Shown piece by piece: positions 34,394 to 44,412 of a stretch of 64,000 bases of DNA. The position numbers were made by a program, and so were the translations under genes. Source of the stretch: Oscillospiraceae bacterium (GTDB lineage Bacteria > Bacillota > Clostridia > Oscillospirales > Ruminococcaceae); NCBI GenBank assembly GCA_017427265.1, contig JAFRTG010000032.1, positions 62,001 to 126,000 on the forward strand, in the 5' to 3' direction. How positions within the stretch are numbered: position 1 is the first letter of the stretch; every line of letters begins with the position of its first letter. Under the pieces are notes generated by a model, which made no database searches, had not been told where the DNA came from, and saw only the letters and a list, made by a program, of their open reading frames with translations.

Positions 34394-36298
34394 TCAATCA
34401 TCGCGCAGAGATATCGCTTTCACGCGCGAGAGATCAGATACATCGACGAAACTGTCGTCGTTGATGTTCGCAGCAACAGCATCGCGGAGAACTGTATTCT
34501 TTTTGCCGAGCAGCCAGTCTGTGAGTACCTGAACATCTGCGTCGCTGCATATGCCGTCTGCATTGACATCGCCCGGCACGGGCGGCATATAGCATGCGCC
34601 GAGTTCATTTTTTGAGCTGTTGATTTCCTGCAGCGAACCGACCTTTTTGCCGTCAAAATAGTACAAATCATAGGAGCCGTTCTTCGTGCTGCTGAAGAAC
34701 ATGCCGTCTTCTGCAGGGCCGGCATCCGAGCAGTCGTAATCCGGGGCATTAAACGGCATTTCCGTGACGCGCTGTCCGTCATACTGCAGAATCCGGTCGC
34801 AGCGGTTCTCAGCACTGTGCCATGCCGTGAAATAGAGCAGGTTTCCGGATGCGATCGGATAATACGCATTGACACCGGTTTCGCTGTAAATCGTTTCTGC
34901 CTTGCGCGTGCTCAGATTCATGCGCTGAACGGAGCCGATTCCGCCGGAATATTCTGTGTAGAAAACGGATTTGCCGTCCGGAGAGAAGCAGGGCATTGCC
35001 TGCTCCGCGGCGTCATCCGTCAGCATGGTAACAGTCCCGGTATCAGGATCCAGCAAAGCAAGATCGTACCGGAAATCATCGGCTGTGCTGTCCCAGCGTC
35101 CGCGTTTGAACACGATTTGCCTGCCGTCCGGCGACCATTTCGGATCCTCGTTCCGGAATCCGCTGTTCTGCGTCAGATTGGTGATCTTCCCGTTTTGCCG
35201 GCGGAAAATGTCCCATTCGTCTGCCGCCCGGTCAATCGCCATGAACACGATCTCATTTGGGCTGCGGCCGAAGCTGCCGTTCATTGCGTGGATGAAATCG
35301 CCGCCAATCTCCTGTACTGTGCCGTCCGGTGCGCGCAGAAACAGGCTGCTGTCCATCGCTGCATAGTTGCTGTAGCTGTGCCAGAGCAGCCAGCCATGCG
35401 GCAGATCCGGCGGAACATTCCAGCCATCGGAGGCATGCGTTTCATGCTGCGGCGTGTCGCCGGGTTCGTGGAACGGCGTGATTTTTGCCCAGTCGATCTC
35501 GAACACCGCAGTATCGAAATCCGGTCTGCCTGCCCACCCGTTCGGGAACCAGAGCCCAAGCCAGAAGCGGCTTTCATTCGTCGGAATAAATGCCTCGTTG
35601 GTGTAAAGCAGCTCATCGTCAAAATAGAAGTCAACACGCGGCTTCTCAGTGTCGCTGCCTGTGTGCCAGTCAAAGCGGTAGTTGTGGAACTGTCCGTCCG
35701 CTTGCGCACCGCAGTTTACAGAGTGGGTTCTGTAGTCATGCTCCGTGACCCATGTGGTGCAGTATGCGTCATTCAGACTTGGTTTGTCATACTGATCGCG
35801 GCCGGGAAACTCAATGTCGATCTCATGATTGACCTCGCTCAGATTTCCGTCCCTGTAGTTGTACTCGTATTCAAATGTCCACATGGCGGAACAGCAGCCG
35901 ATCTCCGGGGCTATTTTTGCGCGGATCTCGTAGCTGCCGGAGCCGAAGTAATCCCGCGTTGCAATGGCTGCGCCGCATCGCTTGCCATCTGCACGCTCTG
36001 TGCCGTCCCTGTTGATCCCGCGCACATTGCCCTCATAGAGGTTTCCGTAACCGGTCAGAATCAGCCTGCCGTCCGACAGGGACACATTCTGCGCGCGCAC
36101 ACCGCCGTTATAGTCAACGGGCATGCCGTCTTCGTCGGCGACAATGCCGCCCCAGTTCTTCTCTGCGATGAGCCACTTGCTGCTGTCAAGCTGTGTCCCG
36201 CTGAAATCGTCAAAAAAAACGTCATCTGCCGCAGTTGCAGGCACCGGCAGCGCGGTCATCCACAGCACGGCGGCTGCGGCGATAGCAAATGCTTTCAT
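34394..36298 (-). CDS. GH16 glycoside hydrolase with beta-propeller and dockerin
   Basis: A secreted enzyme of 634 residues with the signal peptide ending near residue 23. The GH16 domain (about 28-290) has an intact catalytic motif HEIDIEFPG with Glu159 as nucleophile, Asp161 and Glu163 as acid/base, as in beta-glucanases such as lichenases and laminarinases. A TolB/WD40-like propeller (about 300-570; KWSPDGRQIVF, PCFSPDGKSVFYT) and a dockerin (DVNADGICSDADV and NINDDSFVDVSDL) complete it. The propeller is almost identical to that of the convergent paralogue. It probably cleaves a beta-glucan while held on a scaffold. AGGAG precedes the ATG. Confidence 0.92.
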   Translation of the reverse strand: MKAFAIAAAAVLWMTALPVPATAADDVFFDDFSGTQLDSSKWLIAEKNWGGIVADEDGMPVDYNGGVRAQNVSLSDGRLILTGYGNLYEGNVRGINRDGTERADGKRCGAAIATRDYFGSGSYEIRAKIAPEIGCCSAMWTFEYEYNYRDGNLSEVNHEIDIEFPGRDQYDKPSLNDAYCTTWVTEHDYRTHSVNCGAQADGQFHNYRFDWHTGSDTEKPRVDFYFDDELLYTNEAFIPTNESRFWLGLWFPNGWAGRPDFDTAVFEIDWAKITPFHEPGDTPQHETHASDGWNVPPDLPHGWLLWHSYSNYAAMDSSLFLRAPDGTVQEIGGDFIHAMNGSFGRSPNEIVFMAIDRAADEWDIFRRQNGKITNLTQNSGFRNEDPKWSPDGRQIVFKRGRWDSTADDFRYDLALLDPDTGTVTMLTDDAAEQAMPCFSPDGKSVFYTEYSGGIGSVQRMNLSTRKAETIYSETGVNAYYPIASGNLLYFTAWHSAENRCDRILQYDGQRVTEMPFNAPDYDCSDAGPAEDGMFFSSTKNGSYDLYYFDGKKVGSLQEINSSKNELGACYMPPVPGDVNADGICSDADVQVLTDWLLGKKNTVLRDAVAANINDDSFVDVSDLSRVKAISLRDD

Positions 36299-36409
36299 GT
36301 GCTGCTCCTATTCTCCGTATACCATCGGCGTAAAGCGGATACCGTATGTTTATGGTCTGCATTTCGGAAAGCAGCACCGCATGTCAGATCATCGCACAGC
36401 GATCCGCTG

Positions 36410-37369
36410 TCACGCTCTGACCTCAATGACTTCGTTTTCCTGCAGCCAAAGCAGAAATTCCATTCGTGCCTGATCCTTGCACTCCGGTCTTACCATGTAG
36501 TACATATAGTGCTCAATCAGATTGAACATATCAAATGTGCGTCCCTCGATCTTGAACTGTTCAAAGCCCATCGGGATGAGCTTTCCCCAGATTTCATCCG
36601 GCGTGATGTGATTCTTCAGGCCGGTAACCTCAAAGAGCTTTTTATTCGGCCAAGGACATGCATTGAAGCGCGTAATCTCCGGGTGTTCTTCCTTCAGCTT
36701 TTCGTTGTCGAACGCCTTGCTTCCGCCGTACTTTCTCACATGTTCGGCATAGGCGATCTGCTGGATGCCGACTGAACGGTAATGCTGTGCACGCGACGGA
36801 CAATTCGGCTGGCAGCAGGCATTGACAAGCAGCTCGCACTTTTTCTTATCCGGAATTTTTTCCAGCACCTCATAATTATGGTTGAAGTCATAGTCAATGA
36901 CAACAATGTGATAGTCCTTCTGAACCTCCTGAATCAGCGTATCGGCGTCTGTGATACGCTTGCAGGTGGAGCTGGTGATCGGATAATTCGGGTAGTTTTT
37001 GCGAATGTACTCCTCCAGCAGCGGCGAGAACACAATTACCTCATTGAAGCCGTTATCCGCAAGCTGCAGAACCATATTGCAGAACTCATCGTGCAGATGC
37101 TTTTCTTCAATCATCGGATTCGTGAACGTAAAACGCAGCGGAATTCCTCTGTCATTATAAGCCTTAATCACGGACTTGATAAACGGCTTCTGACAGAAGC
37201 CGTCCTGCGTCCGGCCGCCGTTCCAGGTTGACTGCGGAAATGCACCGTAAACCGATGCGATCTCCACACCGTCCCGGAAATACTGCGGACAGTTTTTCAG
37301 AAACTCCGCAAATACGAGGTTAAATCTATACTTTGCGACGAAATCGGGCAAATGGAAACGTGCTTTCAT
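36410..37369 (-). CDS. U32-peptidase-like protein with clustered cysteines
   Basis: This 319-residue cytoplasmic protein resembles the U32/UbiU-UbiV/TrhP group: an EIASVYGA-like start, alternating beta-alpha units typical of a TIM barrel, and a cysteine cluster in ELLVNACCQPNCPSRAQHY that could bind an iron-sulfur cluster together with Cys131 or other residues. Members of the group modify RNA or quinones, or are annotated as collagenase-like peptidases; the exact role here is unknown. The ATG at 37381 follows AAAGG with no spacing, so the ATG at 37369 (MKARFHL) is the better start. Confidence 0.65.
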   Translation of the reverse strand: MKARFHLPDFVAKYRFNLVFAEFLKNCPQYFRDGVEIASVYGAFPQSTWNGGRTQDGFCQKPFIKSVIKAYNDRGIPLRFTFTNPMIEEKHLHDEFCNMVLQLADNGFNEVIVFSPLLEEYIRKNYPNYPITSSTCKRITDADTLIQEVQKDYHIVVIDYDFNHNYEVLEKIPDKKKCELLVNACCQPNCPSRAQHYRSVGIQQIAYAEHVRKYGGSKAFDNEKLKEEHPEITRFNACPWPNKKLFEVTGLKNHITPDEIWGKLIPMGFEQFKIEGRTFDMFNLIEHYMYYMVRPECKDQARMEFLLWLQENEVIEVRA

Positions 37370-37436
37370 TCCAATAAACATCCTTTCTCAACCCTGCCCG
37401 CGTTTTATTGTAAGAACATACAGGCAGGAAACTATA

Positions 37437-37466
37437 TGTATAGTATAGCATCCCATTGCCGTCCAA
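37437..37466 (-). promoter_or_regulatory. Possible promoter of the U32-like gene
   Basis: On the minus strand TTGGAC (37461-37466), 18 bases, TATACA (37437-37442). A nearby TATACT is an alternative -10. Confidence 0.4.
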
Positions 37467-37560
37467 AGTGTTAAAAAAATGTAAACATACTATTTCCAAA
37501 TTGTGATGATCCGCTTTTTCGCCGTCTGCGTATATACACGCAGGATACAAAACCGCAAAT

Positions 37561-39225
37561 TCAGTCCGCATTGACACGCAGATACATGGAAGGATTCTGC
37601 CGCACGCCGTTCAGCCGCACCTCAAAATGCAGATGCGGACCGGTCGAATCGCCGGTTGTCCCGATCAGCGCGATCGGCTGTCCGCGGCGCACCTTTTGTC
37701 CGGGCTGCGCAATCAGTTCGACGCAGTGCGCATAGAGCGTCTCCCAGCCGTTGCCGTGGTCAATCAGCACGAAATAGCCGTAGCTGTCATCCCATGTGGA
37801 AAGCTCGACCGTGCCGCCGTCACCCGCATAGATCTCGGAATACTCCGCAGCGCCGATATCCAGTCCGCCGTGGTCGCGCTCGCCGCCGAACAGGCTCGTG
37901 ATCTTTCCGCCGTCTACCGGCCATGCAAAACGACCGTTTCCGTCAATCACGGTATCGTAGCTGTAAGGCTGCGCCGTAAAGGTGCCGATGCCGATTTCTT
38001 TATCGACCGGGCGTTTTTTCAGGACGGATTTCAACACCTTCCGGCCGGTTTCCTCGCCGTTCGTATAGATGATCTGCACGGTCTGCTGCTTTTCGCCCTT
38101 GACGCCGCGGCGGAGCACATCTTCTTCTCCCTGCCGCAGCTCGGTCGTCTCAACAATCTTTGTCTCATAATCAAGGAAGGCAGTTTCCTCAACCGTTTTT
38201 GTGCTGACGATGGGCAAGCGGCGCTTGATAATCGGAACCGTCAGCTTTTTGCCCGCCGGCAGCACATCCGGAATCTCCGGATTCAGCCGCCGGATCTCAT
38301 CCGGCGTAACGGAAAACCGCAGCGCAACGGAATAAACCGTTTCATCAGCGCCCGCCGTATAGGTTCGCACGGTATGCTCCGCGGCGGTCAGTCTGTTTGC
38401 AAGCTCCTGCGCGGGCACCTGACTTTCCGTCAGATAGCTGCCCTTCTGATATGTCACGGAATCGGCAAAAAACACATCGTCAAGCTCGCCGCCGAACCGG
38501 TCGCTGAAATAGCTGAGCTCCCGCGTCAGCGCAGCCTCGATCGGATGCGTGTCATCAACCGCCCCGACAAATTCGTCATTGACATACACGCCCCAGCCGT
38601 TGAACAGCGATACATCCGCATTCTGCAGAATCTGGTCGGCAAGCGTTTCGGGCGTCAGCCATTGCATATTCCCCTCGCAGCGCTCCAGCTGCAGCGCGTG
38701 CTTCAGCGGGACGGCAACCTCTCCGCCGGTATACGAAAGTCGTTTGCGGACGATCTCCGCGGCTTCGAGATAATCCGACTCTGCGGAAACCATGCCGAGT
38801 GCATGGCCGTTCACCGCAACAGATACGCCGTACTGCTGATGCAGACCGCGGCTCACTGCTGCCCAAAGAATCAGGCAGCATGTTGCCGGAACAGCATAGC
38901 GAAACAGAACACGCAGAATACCGCCTCTCCCGAACAGGAGCGTTCCGGCAGCACGAAGAAAGGCTGCCGCCCCGGATGAACCGCTGCAAACGGCAGCACG
39001 GTAGGCATGCTGCGCAGCACGCACCGAGTCGGAACGGTCTGCGAAAAAGCGCCGGAGCACAGCAATCCCCTGCCCGATCAGCACCGCAATCAGCCTGCAG
39101 ATCTGTGCGGTCAGTTTCAGAATACCGCGCACCAGCAGAATCAGAATTTTCAGCAGAAAACGAAGTGCTGCCTTGCCGCATCGGCCTGATGCTGCCGGCA
39201 GCGCTGTCAAAAATGACGGCCGCAT
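37561..39225 (-). CDS. M23-family metallopeptidase with LysM and G5 domains
   Basis: A 554-residue protein. A basic N-terminal region of about 110 residues is followed by a membrane helix (about 108-124), a linker domain (130-280), LysM (about 286-332, ending LPAGKKLTVP), G5 (about 340-412) and a C-terminal M23 peptidase (432-545). The zinc ligands are visible as H452 and D456 in DHGGLDIG and H533 in GPHLHFEV, with H500 as the other active-site His. It should cut peptidoglycan cross-bridges at the cell surface. The architecture resembles that of cell-wall hydrolases involved in growth or sporulation in Clostridia. Confidence 0.92.
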   Translation of the reverse strand: MRPSFLTALPAASGRCGKAALRFLLKILILLVRGILKLTAQICRLIAVLIGQGIAVLRRFFADRSDSVRAAQHAYRAAVCSGSSGAAAFLRAAGTLLFGRGGILRVLFRYAVPATCCLILWAAVSRGLHQQYGVSVAVNGHALGMVSAESDYLEAAEIVRKRLSYTGGEVAVPLKHALQLERCEGNMQWLTPETLADQILQNADVSLFNGWGVYVNDEFVGAVDDTHPIEAALTRELSYFSDRFGGELDDVFFADSVTYQKGSYLTESQVPAQELANRLTAAEHTVRTYTAGADETVYSVALRFSVTPDEIRRLNPEIPDVLPAGKKLTVPIIKRRLPIVSTKTVEETAFLDYETKIVETTELRQGEEDVLRRGVKGEKQQTVQIIYTNGEETGRKVLKSVLKKRPVDKEIGIGTFTAQPYSYDTVIDGNGRFAWPVDGGKITSLFGGERDHGGLDIGAAEYSEIYAGDGGTVELSTWDDSYGYFVLIDHGNGWETLYAHCVELIAQPGQKVRRGQPIALIGTTGDSTGPHLHFEVRLNGVRQNPSMYLRVNAD

Positions 39226-39256
39226 CGGAACTCTCCTTTCATTTCACACTTTTTTT

Positions 39257-39286
39257 ATTATATGCGTTTTGCCGGTGAAAATGCAA
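39257..39286 (-). promoter_or_regulatory. Promoter of the M23 peptidase gene
   Basis: On the minus strand TTGCAT (39281-39286), 18 bases, TATAAT (39257-39262), about 30 bases before the start codon, with AAAGGAG between. Confidence 0.75.
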
Positions 39287-39368
39287 GCCCGCCGCTGAAA
39301 GTTCATGAATCTGCACAGGCTGACGCAGCAGTTTTGTTACATTTCGTGAATAAGAGCAACGGATTGAT

Positions 39369-39402
39369 AAAAAAATCACCCCGCAAAAGCAGGGTGATTT
39401 TT
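39369..39402 (-). terminator. Terminator of the S10-spc-alpha operon
   Basis: AAAATCACCC and GGGTGATTTT arms around GCAAAAGC-type inner bases, just after rplQ, with a T run on the minus strand. Confidence 0.9.
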
Positions 39403-39427
39403 GTAAGATCTCAGTCAACGGTAAGAA

Positions 39428-39790
39428 TTATACCAGCTGAATGATTGCCATTTCAGCAGCGTCACCGCGGCGCGGGCCAATCTTGACCATCTTTGTGTAG
39501 CCGCCGTTGCGCTCTGCGTACTTCGGAGCAATTTCGTCAAAGAGTTTCTTTGCGACGCTCTCCTTTGTAACATAAGCAAAGACCTGACGCTTCAGGTGAA
39601 GATCTGCAGCGGTATTCTCACTGGAGATCCCCTTCGCAATGGTGATCATCTTCTCTGCCATCGAACGAACTTCCTTCGCTCTGGTTTCGGTCGTTTCGAT
39701 CTGGCCGTTTTCAAGCAGATAGGTCACCATGCCGCGAAGCATAGCCTTTCTGTGATCCGTGGCTCTGCCGAGCTTTCTGGAACCCGCCAT
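39428..39790 (-). CDS. rplQ: 50S ribosomal protein L17
   Basis: L17 of 120 residues, with the family start [21 protein letters not shown]. It is a structural protein of the large subunit near the exit tunnel. Last gene of the alpha segment, followed by the operon terminator. Confidence 0.98.
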   Translation of the reverse strand: MAGSRKLGRATDHRKAMLRGMVTYLLENGQIETTETRAKEVRSMAEKMITIAKGISSENTAADLHLKRQVFAYVTKESVAKKLFDEIAPKYAERNGGYTKMVKIGPRRGDAAEMAIIQLV

Positions 39791-39847
39791 TGTGTTTCAC
39801 TCCTTTGTTAAATCTCCGGCATCTGGAATGCTTTGCCGGATCGGGAA

Positions 39848-40804
39848 TTAGTCATTGTCATCCGAGGAAAGGTCAAAGCCCAGAGACTGCAGCTTCTCCT
39901 TGACCTCATCAAACGATTTTCTGCCGAGATTCCGAACCTTCATCATCTCGTCTTCAGACCGGCTGATCAGATCAGCAACGGTATTGATGCCGGCACGCTT
40001 CAGACAGTTGAACGAACGAACCGACAGATCCAGTTCCTCGATGGTGGTTTCGAGCTTCTTCTCCTGACCGCCGTCAGTGGTATCCTGAAGAACAGGCTCC
40101 GAAACCTTTTCATCCGAGAGGTTGACGAACAGCTGCAGGTACTCAGCAAGCAGGCTTGCAGCCTGGGAAAGTGCATCGTTTGCACCGACCGTACCGTCTG
40201 TCCAAACCTCAATCGTCAGCTTATCAAGGTCTGTTTCCTGACCGAGGCGCGTATCCTCGACTTTGTAATTCACCTTCAGAACCGGGGTGTAAATACTGTC
40301 AACCGCAATCACATCCAGCGGAAGATTCTGTCTGGTCTGCTTGTTGCGCTCTGCGGAGACATAACCTCTGCCGCGGTCGAGCATAATCTGCATATCGAGC
40401 TTTGCGCCCTTGCCGATCGTCGCAATATGCGGGAACGGCGGCAGGATCTCGACCTCAGAATCCGTGCGGATATCAGCAGCGGTGACCTCACATTCACCCT
40501 GGGCGTCAATATAGATGGTCTTGGGACCGTCTCCGTGGAGCTTTGCGGTCAGACCTTTGATCGCAAGGATAATTTCAGTGACATCCTCCTTGACACCGGG
40601 GATGGTTGAGAGCTCGTGATGAACACCATCGATCTTGACGGCATAAACTGCCACACCGGGCAGAGAGGAGAGCAGAATCCTTCTGAGACTGTTACCGATC
40701 GTAATGCCGTAACCACGCGGCAGCGGTCGGATCTCGAACTTGCCGTACTTTCCGTCGCCGTGCAGTTCTTTCGTCTCAATTTCCGGCTTTTCCATTTTCA
40801 GCAT
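39848..40804 (-). CDS. rpoA: RNA polymerase alpha subunit
   Basis: The 318-residue alpha subunit. The N-terminal domain (about 1-230; [20 protein letters not shown]) dimerises and nucleates polymerase assembly, and the C-terminal domain (about 250-310; [20 protein letters not shown]) binds UP elements and activators. The C-terminus is acidic (DLSSDDND). Typical position between rpsD and rplQ. Confidence 0.98.
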   Translation of the reverse strand: MLKMEKPEIETKELHGDGKYGKFEIRPLPRGYGITIGNSLRRILLSSLPGVAVYAVKIDGVHHELSTIPGVKEDVTEIILAIKGLTAKLHGDGPKTIYIDAQGECEVTAADIRTDSEVEILPPFPHIATIGKGAKLDMQIMLDRGRGYVSAERNKQTRQNLPLDVIAVDSIYTPVLKVNYKVEDTRLGQETDLDKLTIEVWTDGTVGANDALSQAASLLAEYLQLFVNLSDEKVSEPVLQDTTDGGQEKKLETTIEELDLSVRSFNCLKRAGINTVADLISRSEDEMMKVRNLGRKSFDEVKEKLQSLGFDLSSDDND

Positions 40805-40885
40805 AAATACCCTCCTGTTGTGTAATCAGTTGTGTGGTGCGGCTGAAGGAACAACACCAAACAGCCGCTCGGTATATGCCCGAGA

Positions 40886-41485
40886 TTACTTGGAGTACAA
40901 CTCAACGATGAGGTGCGTTTGTGCTTCGTACTCGATATCGTCAGCAGAAGGCATGCGCACGACAGTTGCAGAGAAGTCATCCTTCTTGGCTTCGAGCCAG
41001 AGCGGAGTTACTCTGTCAGCGGTCGCTTCAACGGTGGCCTTGAACTTCTCGGAAGTTCTGTCCTTCTCGCGCAGTGCGATCACATCGCCGACCTTAACAC
41101 GGTAGGAAGGAATGTTGACCTTCTGGCCGTTGACGGTGTAGTGTGCATGTGCGACAAGCTGTCTTGCCTCACGTCTGGTGAGCGCGAGACCCATACGGAA
41201 AACGACATTGTCCAGTCTGGATTCGAGGCAGGTGATGAGGTTATCACCGGTCTTGCCTTCCATCTTATTTGCAAGCTCAAAGTAGTGTCTGAACTGCTTT
41301 TCGAGCATGCCGTAGATAAACTTCAGCTTCTGCTTCTCCTTCAGCTGGAGACCATACTCAGAAACCTTTTTGCGGTTGTTTGCATTCTTGAAGCGGATAG
41401 ATTCCTTCTTGGAAACGCCCATGACTCCCGGGCTGATACCAAGCGTTCTGCACTTCTTCAGAATCGGTTCTTTCTGTACTGCCAT
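40886..41485 (-). CDS. rpsD: 30S ribosomal protein S4
   Basis: S4 of 199 residues, an early assembly protein of the small subunit, with an S4 RNA-binding domain (SRLDNVVFRMGLALTRREAR). An ATG six bases upstream overlaps the GGAGGTGA ribosome binding site, so MAVQKEP at 41485 is preferred. In this organism S4 is part of the alpha segment. Confidence 0.97.
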   Translation of the reverse strand: MAVQKEPILKKCRTLGISPGVMGVSKKESIRFKNANNRKKVSEYGLQLKEKQKLKFIYGMLEKQFRHYFELANKMEGKTGDNLITCLESRLDNVVFRMGLALTRREARQLVAHAHYTVNGQKVNIPSYRVKVGDVIALREKDRTSEKFKATVEATADRVTPLWLEAKKDDFSATVVRMPSADDIEYEAQTHLIVELYSK

Positions 41486-41504
41486 CTTCATTCACCTCCA
41501 CTAA

Positions 41505-41906
41505 TTATACGCGTCTTCTCTTCGGAGGACGGCAGCCGTTGTGCGGGATCGGTGTGACGTCCTTAATCATGCGGACTTCAAGACCGACGGTCTGCAGTGC
41601 ACGGATTGCAGCCTCTCTGCCGGAGCCGGGACCGTTGACATAAACTTCAACGCTCTTGAGGCCGTGCTCCATTGCTGCTCTTGCAGCAGTTTCTGCAGCG
41701 CTCTGTGCAGCAAACGGGGTAGACTTCTTCGAGCCGCGGAATCCGAGCTCACCGGCGGATGCCCAGGAGATCGCGTTGCCCTGTGTATCGGTGATCGTCA
41801 CGATGGTGTTGTTGAACGTGGACTGAATATGCACCGCGCCGTTTTCGATGTTCTTACGCTCTCTGCGGCGTCTGATCGTGGTTACCTTTTTCTTTTGCTG
41901 TGCCAA
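41505..41906 (-). CDS. rpsK: 30S ribosomal protein S11
   Basis: S11 of 133 residues, with [16 protein letters not shown] and the terminal [12 protein letters not shown]. It lies on the platform of the 30S subunit and interacts with S7 and mRNA in the E site. Usual order rpsM-rpsK-rpsD. Confidence 0.98.
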   Translation of the reverse strand: MAQQKKKVTTIRRRRERKNIENGAVHIQSTFNNTIVTITDTQGNAISWASAGELGFRGSKKSTPFAAQSAAETAARAAMEHGLKSVEVYVNGPGSGREAAIRALQTVGLEVRMIKDVTPIPHNGCRPPKRRRV

Positions 41907-41920
41907 GATACAGTCCCTCC

Positions 41921-42289
41921 TTACTTCTTCTTGTTCGCAATGGTCTTTGCCGGGCCCTTGCGCGTTCTTGCATTGGTCTTTGTGCGCTGTCCTCTGACAG
42001 GCAGACCCTTACGGTGACGGACACCGCGGTAGCAGCCGATATCGACGAGACGCTTGATATCCATTGCCACCTGGCGGCGCTTATCGCCTTCCACGAGGCA
42101 GTTCGCGTCAATGTACGCACGAAGCGCTGCGACATCGTTCTCGGTAAGATCCTTGACTCTGGTATCCGGATTGATACCGGTTTCCTTCAGAATCTTGGTT
42201 GCCGTCGTACGACCGATACCGAAGATATACGTGAGACCGATTTCCACGCGCTTATTCTTCGGGAGGTCAACACCAGCGATTCTAGCCAT
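41921..42289 (-). CDS. rpsM: 30S ribosomal protein S13
   Basis: S13 of 122 residues, starting [21 protein letters not shown]. It forms the head-to-50S bridge and contacts P-site tRNA through its basic tail. Follows rpmJ in transcription. Confidence 0.98.
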   Translation of the reverse strand: MARIAGVDLPKNKRVEIGLTYIFGIGRTTATKILKETGINPDTRVKDLTENDVAALRAYIDANCLVEGDKRRQVAMDIKRLVDIGCYRGVRHRKGLPVRGQRTKTNARTRKGPAKTIANKKK

Positions 42290-42320
42290 ATTCCTTATTA
42301 CACCTCCAAATGGTCAGGGA

Positions 42321-42467
<147 letters not shown>

Positions 42468-42686
42468 TTATTTCGAGCGCCAAGTGATTCTGCCCTTTGT
42501 CAGATCGTAGGGCGACATCTCGACTGTAACGTGGTCACCGGGGACGATTCGGATATAGTTCGTTCTCAGCTTGCCGGAAATATGTGCAAGGATCACATGG
42601 CTGTTGCTCAGCTCCACCTTGAACATGGCATTCGGCAGGGCATCAACAACCACGCCTTCCACTTCAATTACATCCTGTTTCGACAT
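42468..42686 (-). CDS. infA: Translation initiation factor IF-1
   Basis: A single S1-fold (OB) domain of 72 residues with [20 protein letters not shown] and ending [12 protein letters not shown]-1 occupies the 30S A site during initiation. An upstream in-frame ATG is ignored because AAGGAGGT precedes the ATG at 42686. The start lies inside the end of the KOW gene (23-base overlap). Confidence 0.97.
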   Translation of the reverse strand: MSKQDVIEVEGVVVDALPNAMFKVELSNSHVILAHISGKLRTNYIRIVPGDHVTVEMSPYDLTKGRITWRSK

Positions 42687-42993
42687 CGTCGATGACCTCC
42701 TTGCGGATTTGATTTTGTTTTGACAGCGGACGTTTCGCCGCTTCATTGAGCGGATGGAGCGCTGCTCTCAGCGCCTTATCCGTGAGGCTTTCAAGCGAAA
42801 GCGTCTGCTTTGTTGCCTGAACATGCGCGGGATTTTTCCGCTTCGGTCTGCCGAGCGGCCTTGTTTTGCCGTCAGCGAGCAGAAGCTCCGCACCGTCCAG
42901 CCCAGTGACGAGGAAAAACCTGCCGGCATCTCTGCCTGCGGTTGCCAGCACAATCATGCCGGGCTTACAGATCATTCTCTGCATCGCCGTCAC
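42664..42993 (-). CDS. KOW-domain RNA-binding protein (L14e-like)
   Basis: A basic protein of 109 residues. The N-terminal half has a KOW-type motif ([23 protein letters not shown]) like that of archaeal L14e. The gene regularly lies between map and infA in Clostridia. The probable start is GTG at 42993, overlapping the map stop as GTGA; ATG at 42984 is the alternative. A role in ribosome assembly or translation is suggested by position only. Confidence 0.85.
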   Translation of the reverse strand: MTAMQRMICKPGMIVLATAGRDAGRFFLVTGLDGAELLLADGKTRPLGRPKRKNPAHVQATKQTLSLESLTDKALRAALHPLNEAAKRPLSKQNQIRKEVIDDVETGCN

Positions 42994-43736
42994 CGCTTCG
43001 TCATAATCACAGGACCGTTTGCAGTGATGAGAACCATGTGCTCAAAGTGTGCCGAAGCAGAGCCGCTGTCTGTGACAACCGTCCACTTGTTCGGCATTAC
43101 ATGCACGCCGTCTCCCTGCAGATTGATCATCGGTTCAATGCAGATCGTCATACCCTCCACGAGCCGCAGACCGTGGCCTGCTCTGCCGTGATTGGGAATC
43201 TCCGGATCCTCATGCACTTCTTTTCCGATGCCGTGGCCGCAGTAATTCTGCACGATGCCGTAGCCCCGTTCGCGGCAGTAAGCCTCAACGGTATGGGAGA
43301 CATCGCCGATGCGGGCACCGGGCACTGCCTGTTCAATGGCAGCATAAAGAGAAGCATTGGTGTCATCCAGCAGCCTGCGAATCTCCGGCTTGACTTCCCC
43401 GACGGGGAATGTGAAGCAGGTATCGCTGTTCCAGCCCTTGTAGCAGGCACCCAGATCAACGCTGACGATATCGCCCTCATTGATTCTTCTGGTACCGGGA
43501 ATGCCGTGGATGACTTCCTCATTGACCGATACACAGGCGCTGGCCGGAAATCCGTACAGTCCGAGGAAATTCGGAGTTGCGCCGTGTGAGGTGATTACCT
43601 GATGAACAATTTTGTCAACATCCTTTGTTGTCATGCCGGCACGCAGCTTTGTCTCAACGACGTTGAGCGCTTCTGCTGCGATCTTTCCGGCTTCGAGCAT
43701 TTTCTCGATTTCAGATTTGCTTTTGACAGAGATCAT
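42990..43736 (-). CDS. map: Methionine aminopeptidase, type I
   Basis: This 248-residue enzyme removes the N-terminal Met from nascent proteins. The metal-binding residues are visible in DLGACYKGWNSDTCF, in GHGIGKEVHE and in the C-terminal Glu segments. An upstream ATG overlaps the adk stop, but the TGAGG spacing favours MISVKSKSE at 43736. It is coupled to adk and to the KOW gene. Confidence 0.96.
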   Translation of the reverse strand: MISVKSKSEIEKMLEAGKIAAEALNVVETKLRAGMTTKDVDKIVHQVITSHGATPNFLGLYGFPASACVSVNEEVIHGIPGTRRINEGDIVSVDLGACYKGWNSDTCFTFPVGEVKPEIRRLLDDTNASLYAAIEQAVPGARIGDVSHTVEAYCRERGYGIVQNYCGHGIGKEVHEDPEIPNHGRAGHGLRLVEGMTICIEPMINLQGDGVHVMPNKWTVVTDSGSASAHFEHMVLITANGPVIMTKR

Positions 43737-43747
43737 TTTCGGCCTCA

Positions 43748-44386
43748 TCAATCCTGAATACCGAGTGCTTCATACACGAGCTTGGTCGTATCGGCAACTT
43801 CCTCCTGACCTTCAACGGTCACGAGCTTGCCGGTCTCCCAGTAATAATCCTTCAGCGGAGCGGTCTTTTCTTCGTAGACATCCAGTCTCGAAAGAACCGT
43901 CTCCGGCGCATCATCGGCACGCTGAACGACCTTGCCGCCGCAGGCATCGCAGATGCCGGGCTCGGTGGTCGGCTTGTACTCGATGTGGTAAGAAGCGCCG
44001 CACTGCTCGCAGACCCGTCTGCCGGACATTCTTGCGATAATGCGCTCATTTGCGACATGGATTTCCAGCACCTTGTCGATGGTCACGCCCATCTCATCGA
44101 GCGCCTGTGCCTGAGCGACTGTGCGGGGGAATCCGTCGAGGATATAACCGTTTTTGGCATCGGGCTCAGCGATGCGGTCCTTGAGGATACCGATAACGAT
44201 ATCGTCGGAGACCAGCGCACCGCTGTCCATTGCAGCCTTGGCCTTCAGGCCCAGCTCCGTACCGTTTTTCACGGCTTCACGGAGCATATTGCCTGTAGAG
44301 ATCTGCGGAATGCCAAGCTTATTGGAGATTGCTTCTGCCTGGGTACCCTTACCGGCACCCGGTGCACCTAACAAAATAAGGTTCAT
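43748..44386 (-). CDS. adk: Adenylate kinase
   Basis: This 212-residue enzyme interconverts ATP, ADP and AMP. P-loop GAPGAGKGTQA at the N-terminus; the lid domain carries a four-Cys zinc site (CEQC and CDAC), the long zinc-lid form of Gram-positive bacteria. Its usual place is after secY. Confidence 0.98.
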   Translation of the reverse strand: MNLILLGAPGAGKGTQAEAISNKLGIPQISTGNMLREAVKNGTELGLKAKAAMDSGALVSDDIVIGILKDRIAEPDAKNGYILDGFPRTVAQAQALDEMGVTIDKVLEIHVANERIIARMSGRRVCEQCGASYHIEYKPTTEPGICDACGGKVVQRADDAPETVLSRLDVYEEKTAPLKDYYWETGKLVTVEGQEEVADTTKLVYEALGIQD

Positions 44387-44412
44387 TTGATCGCATCCTC
44401 CTTTGTTTCAGA

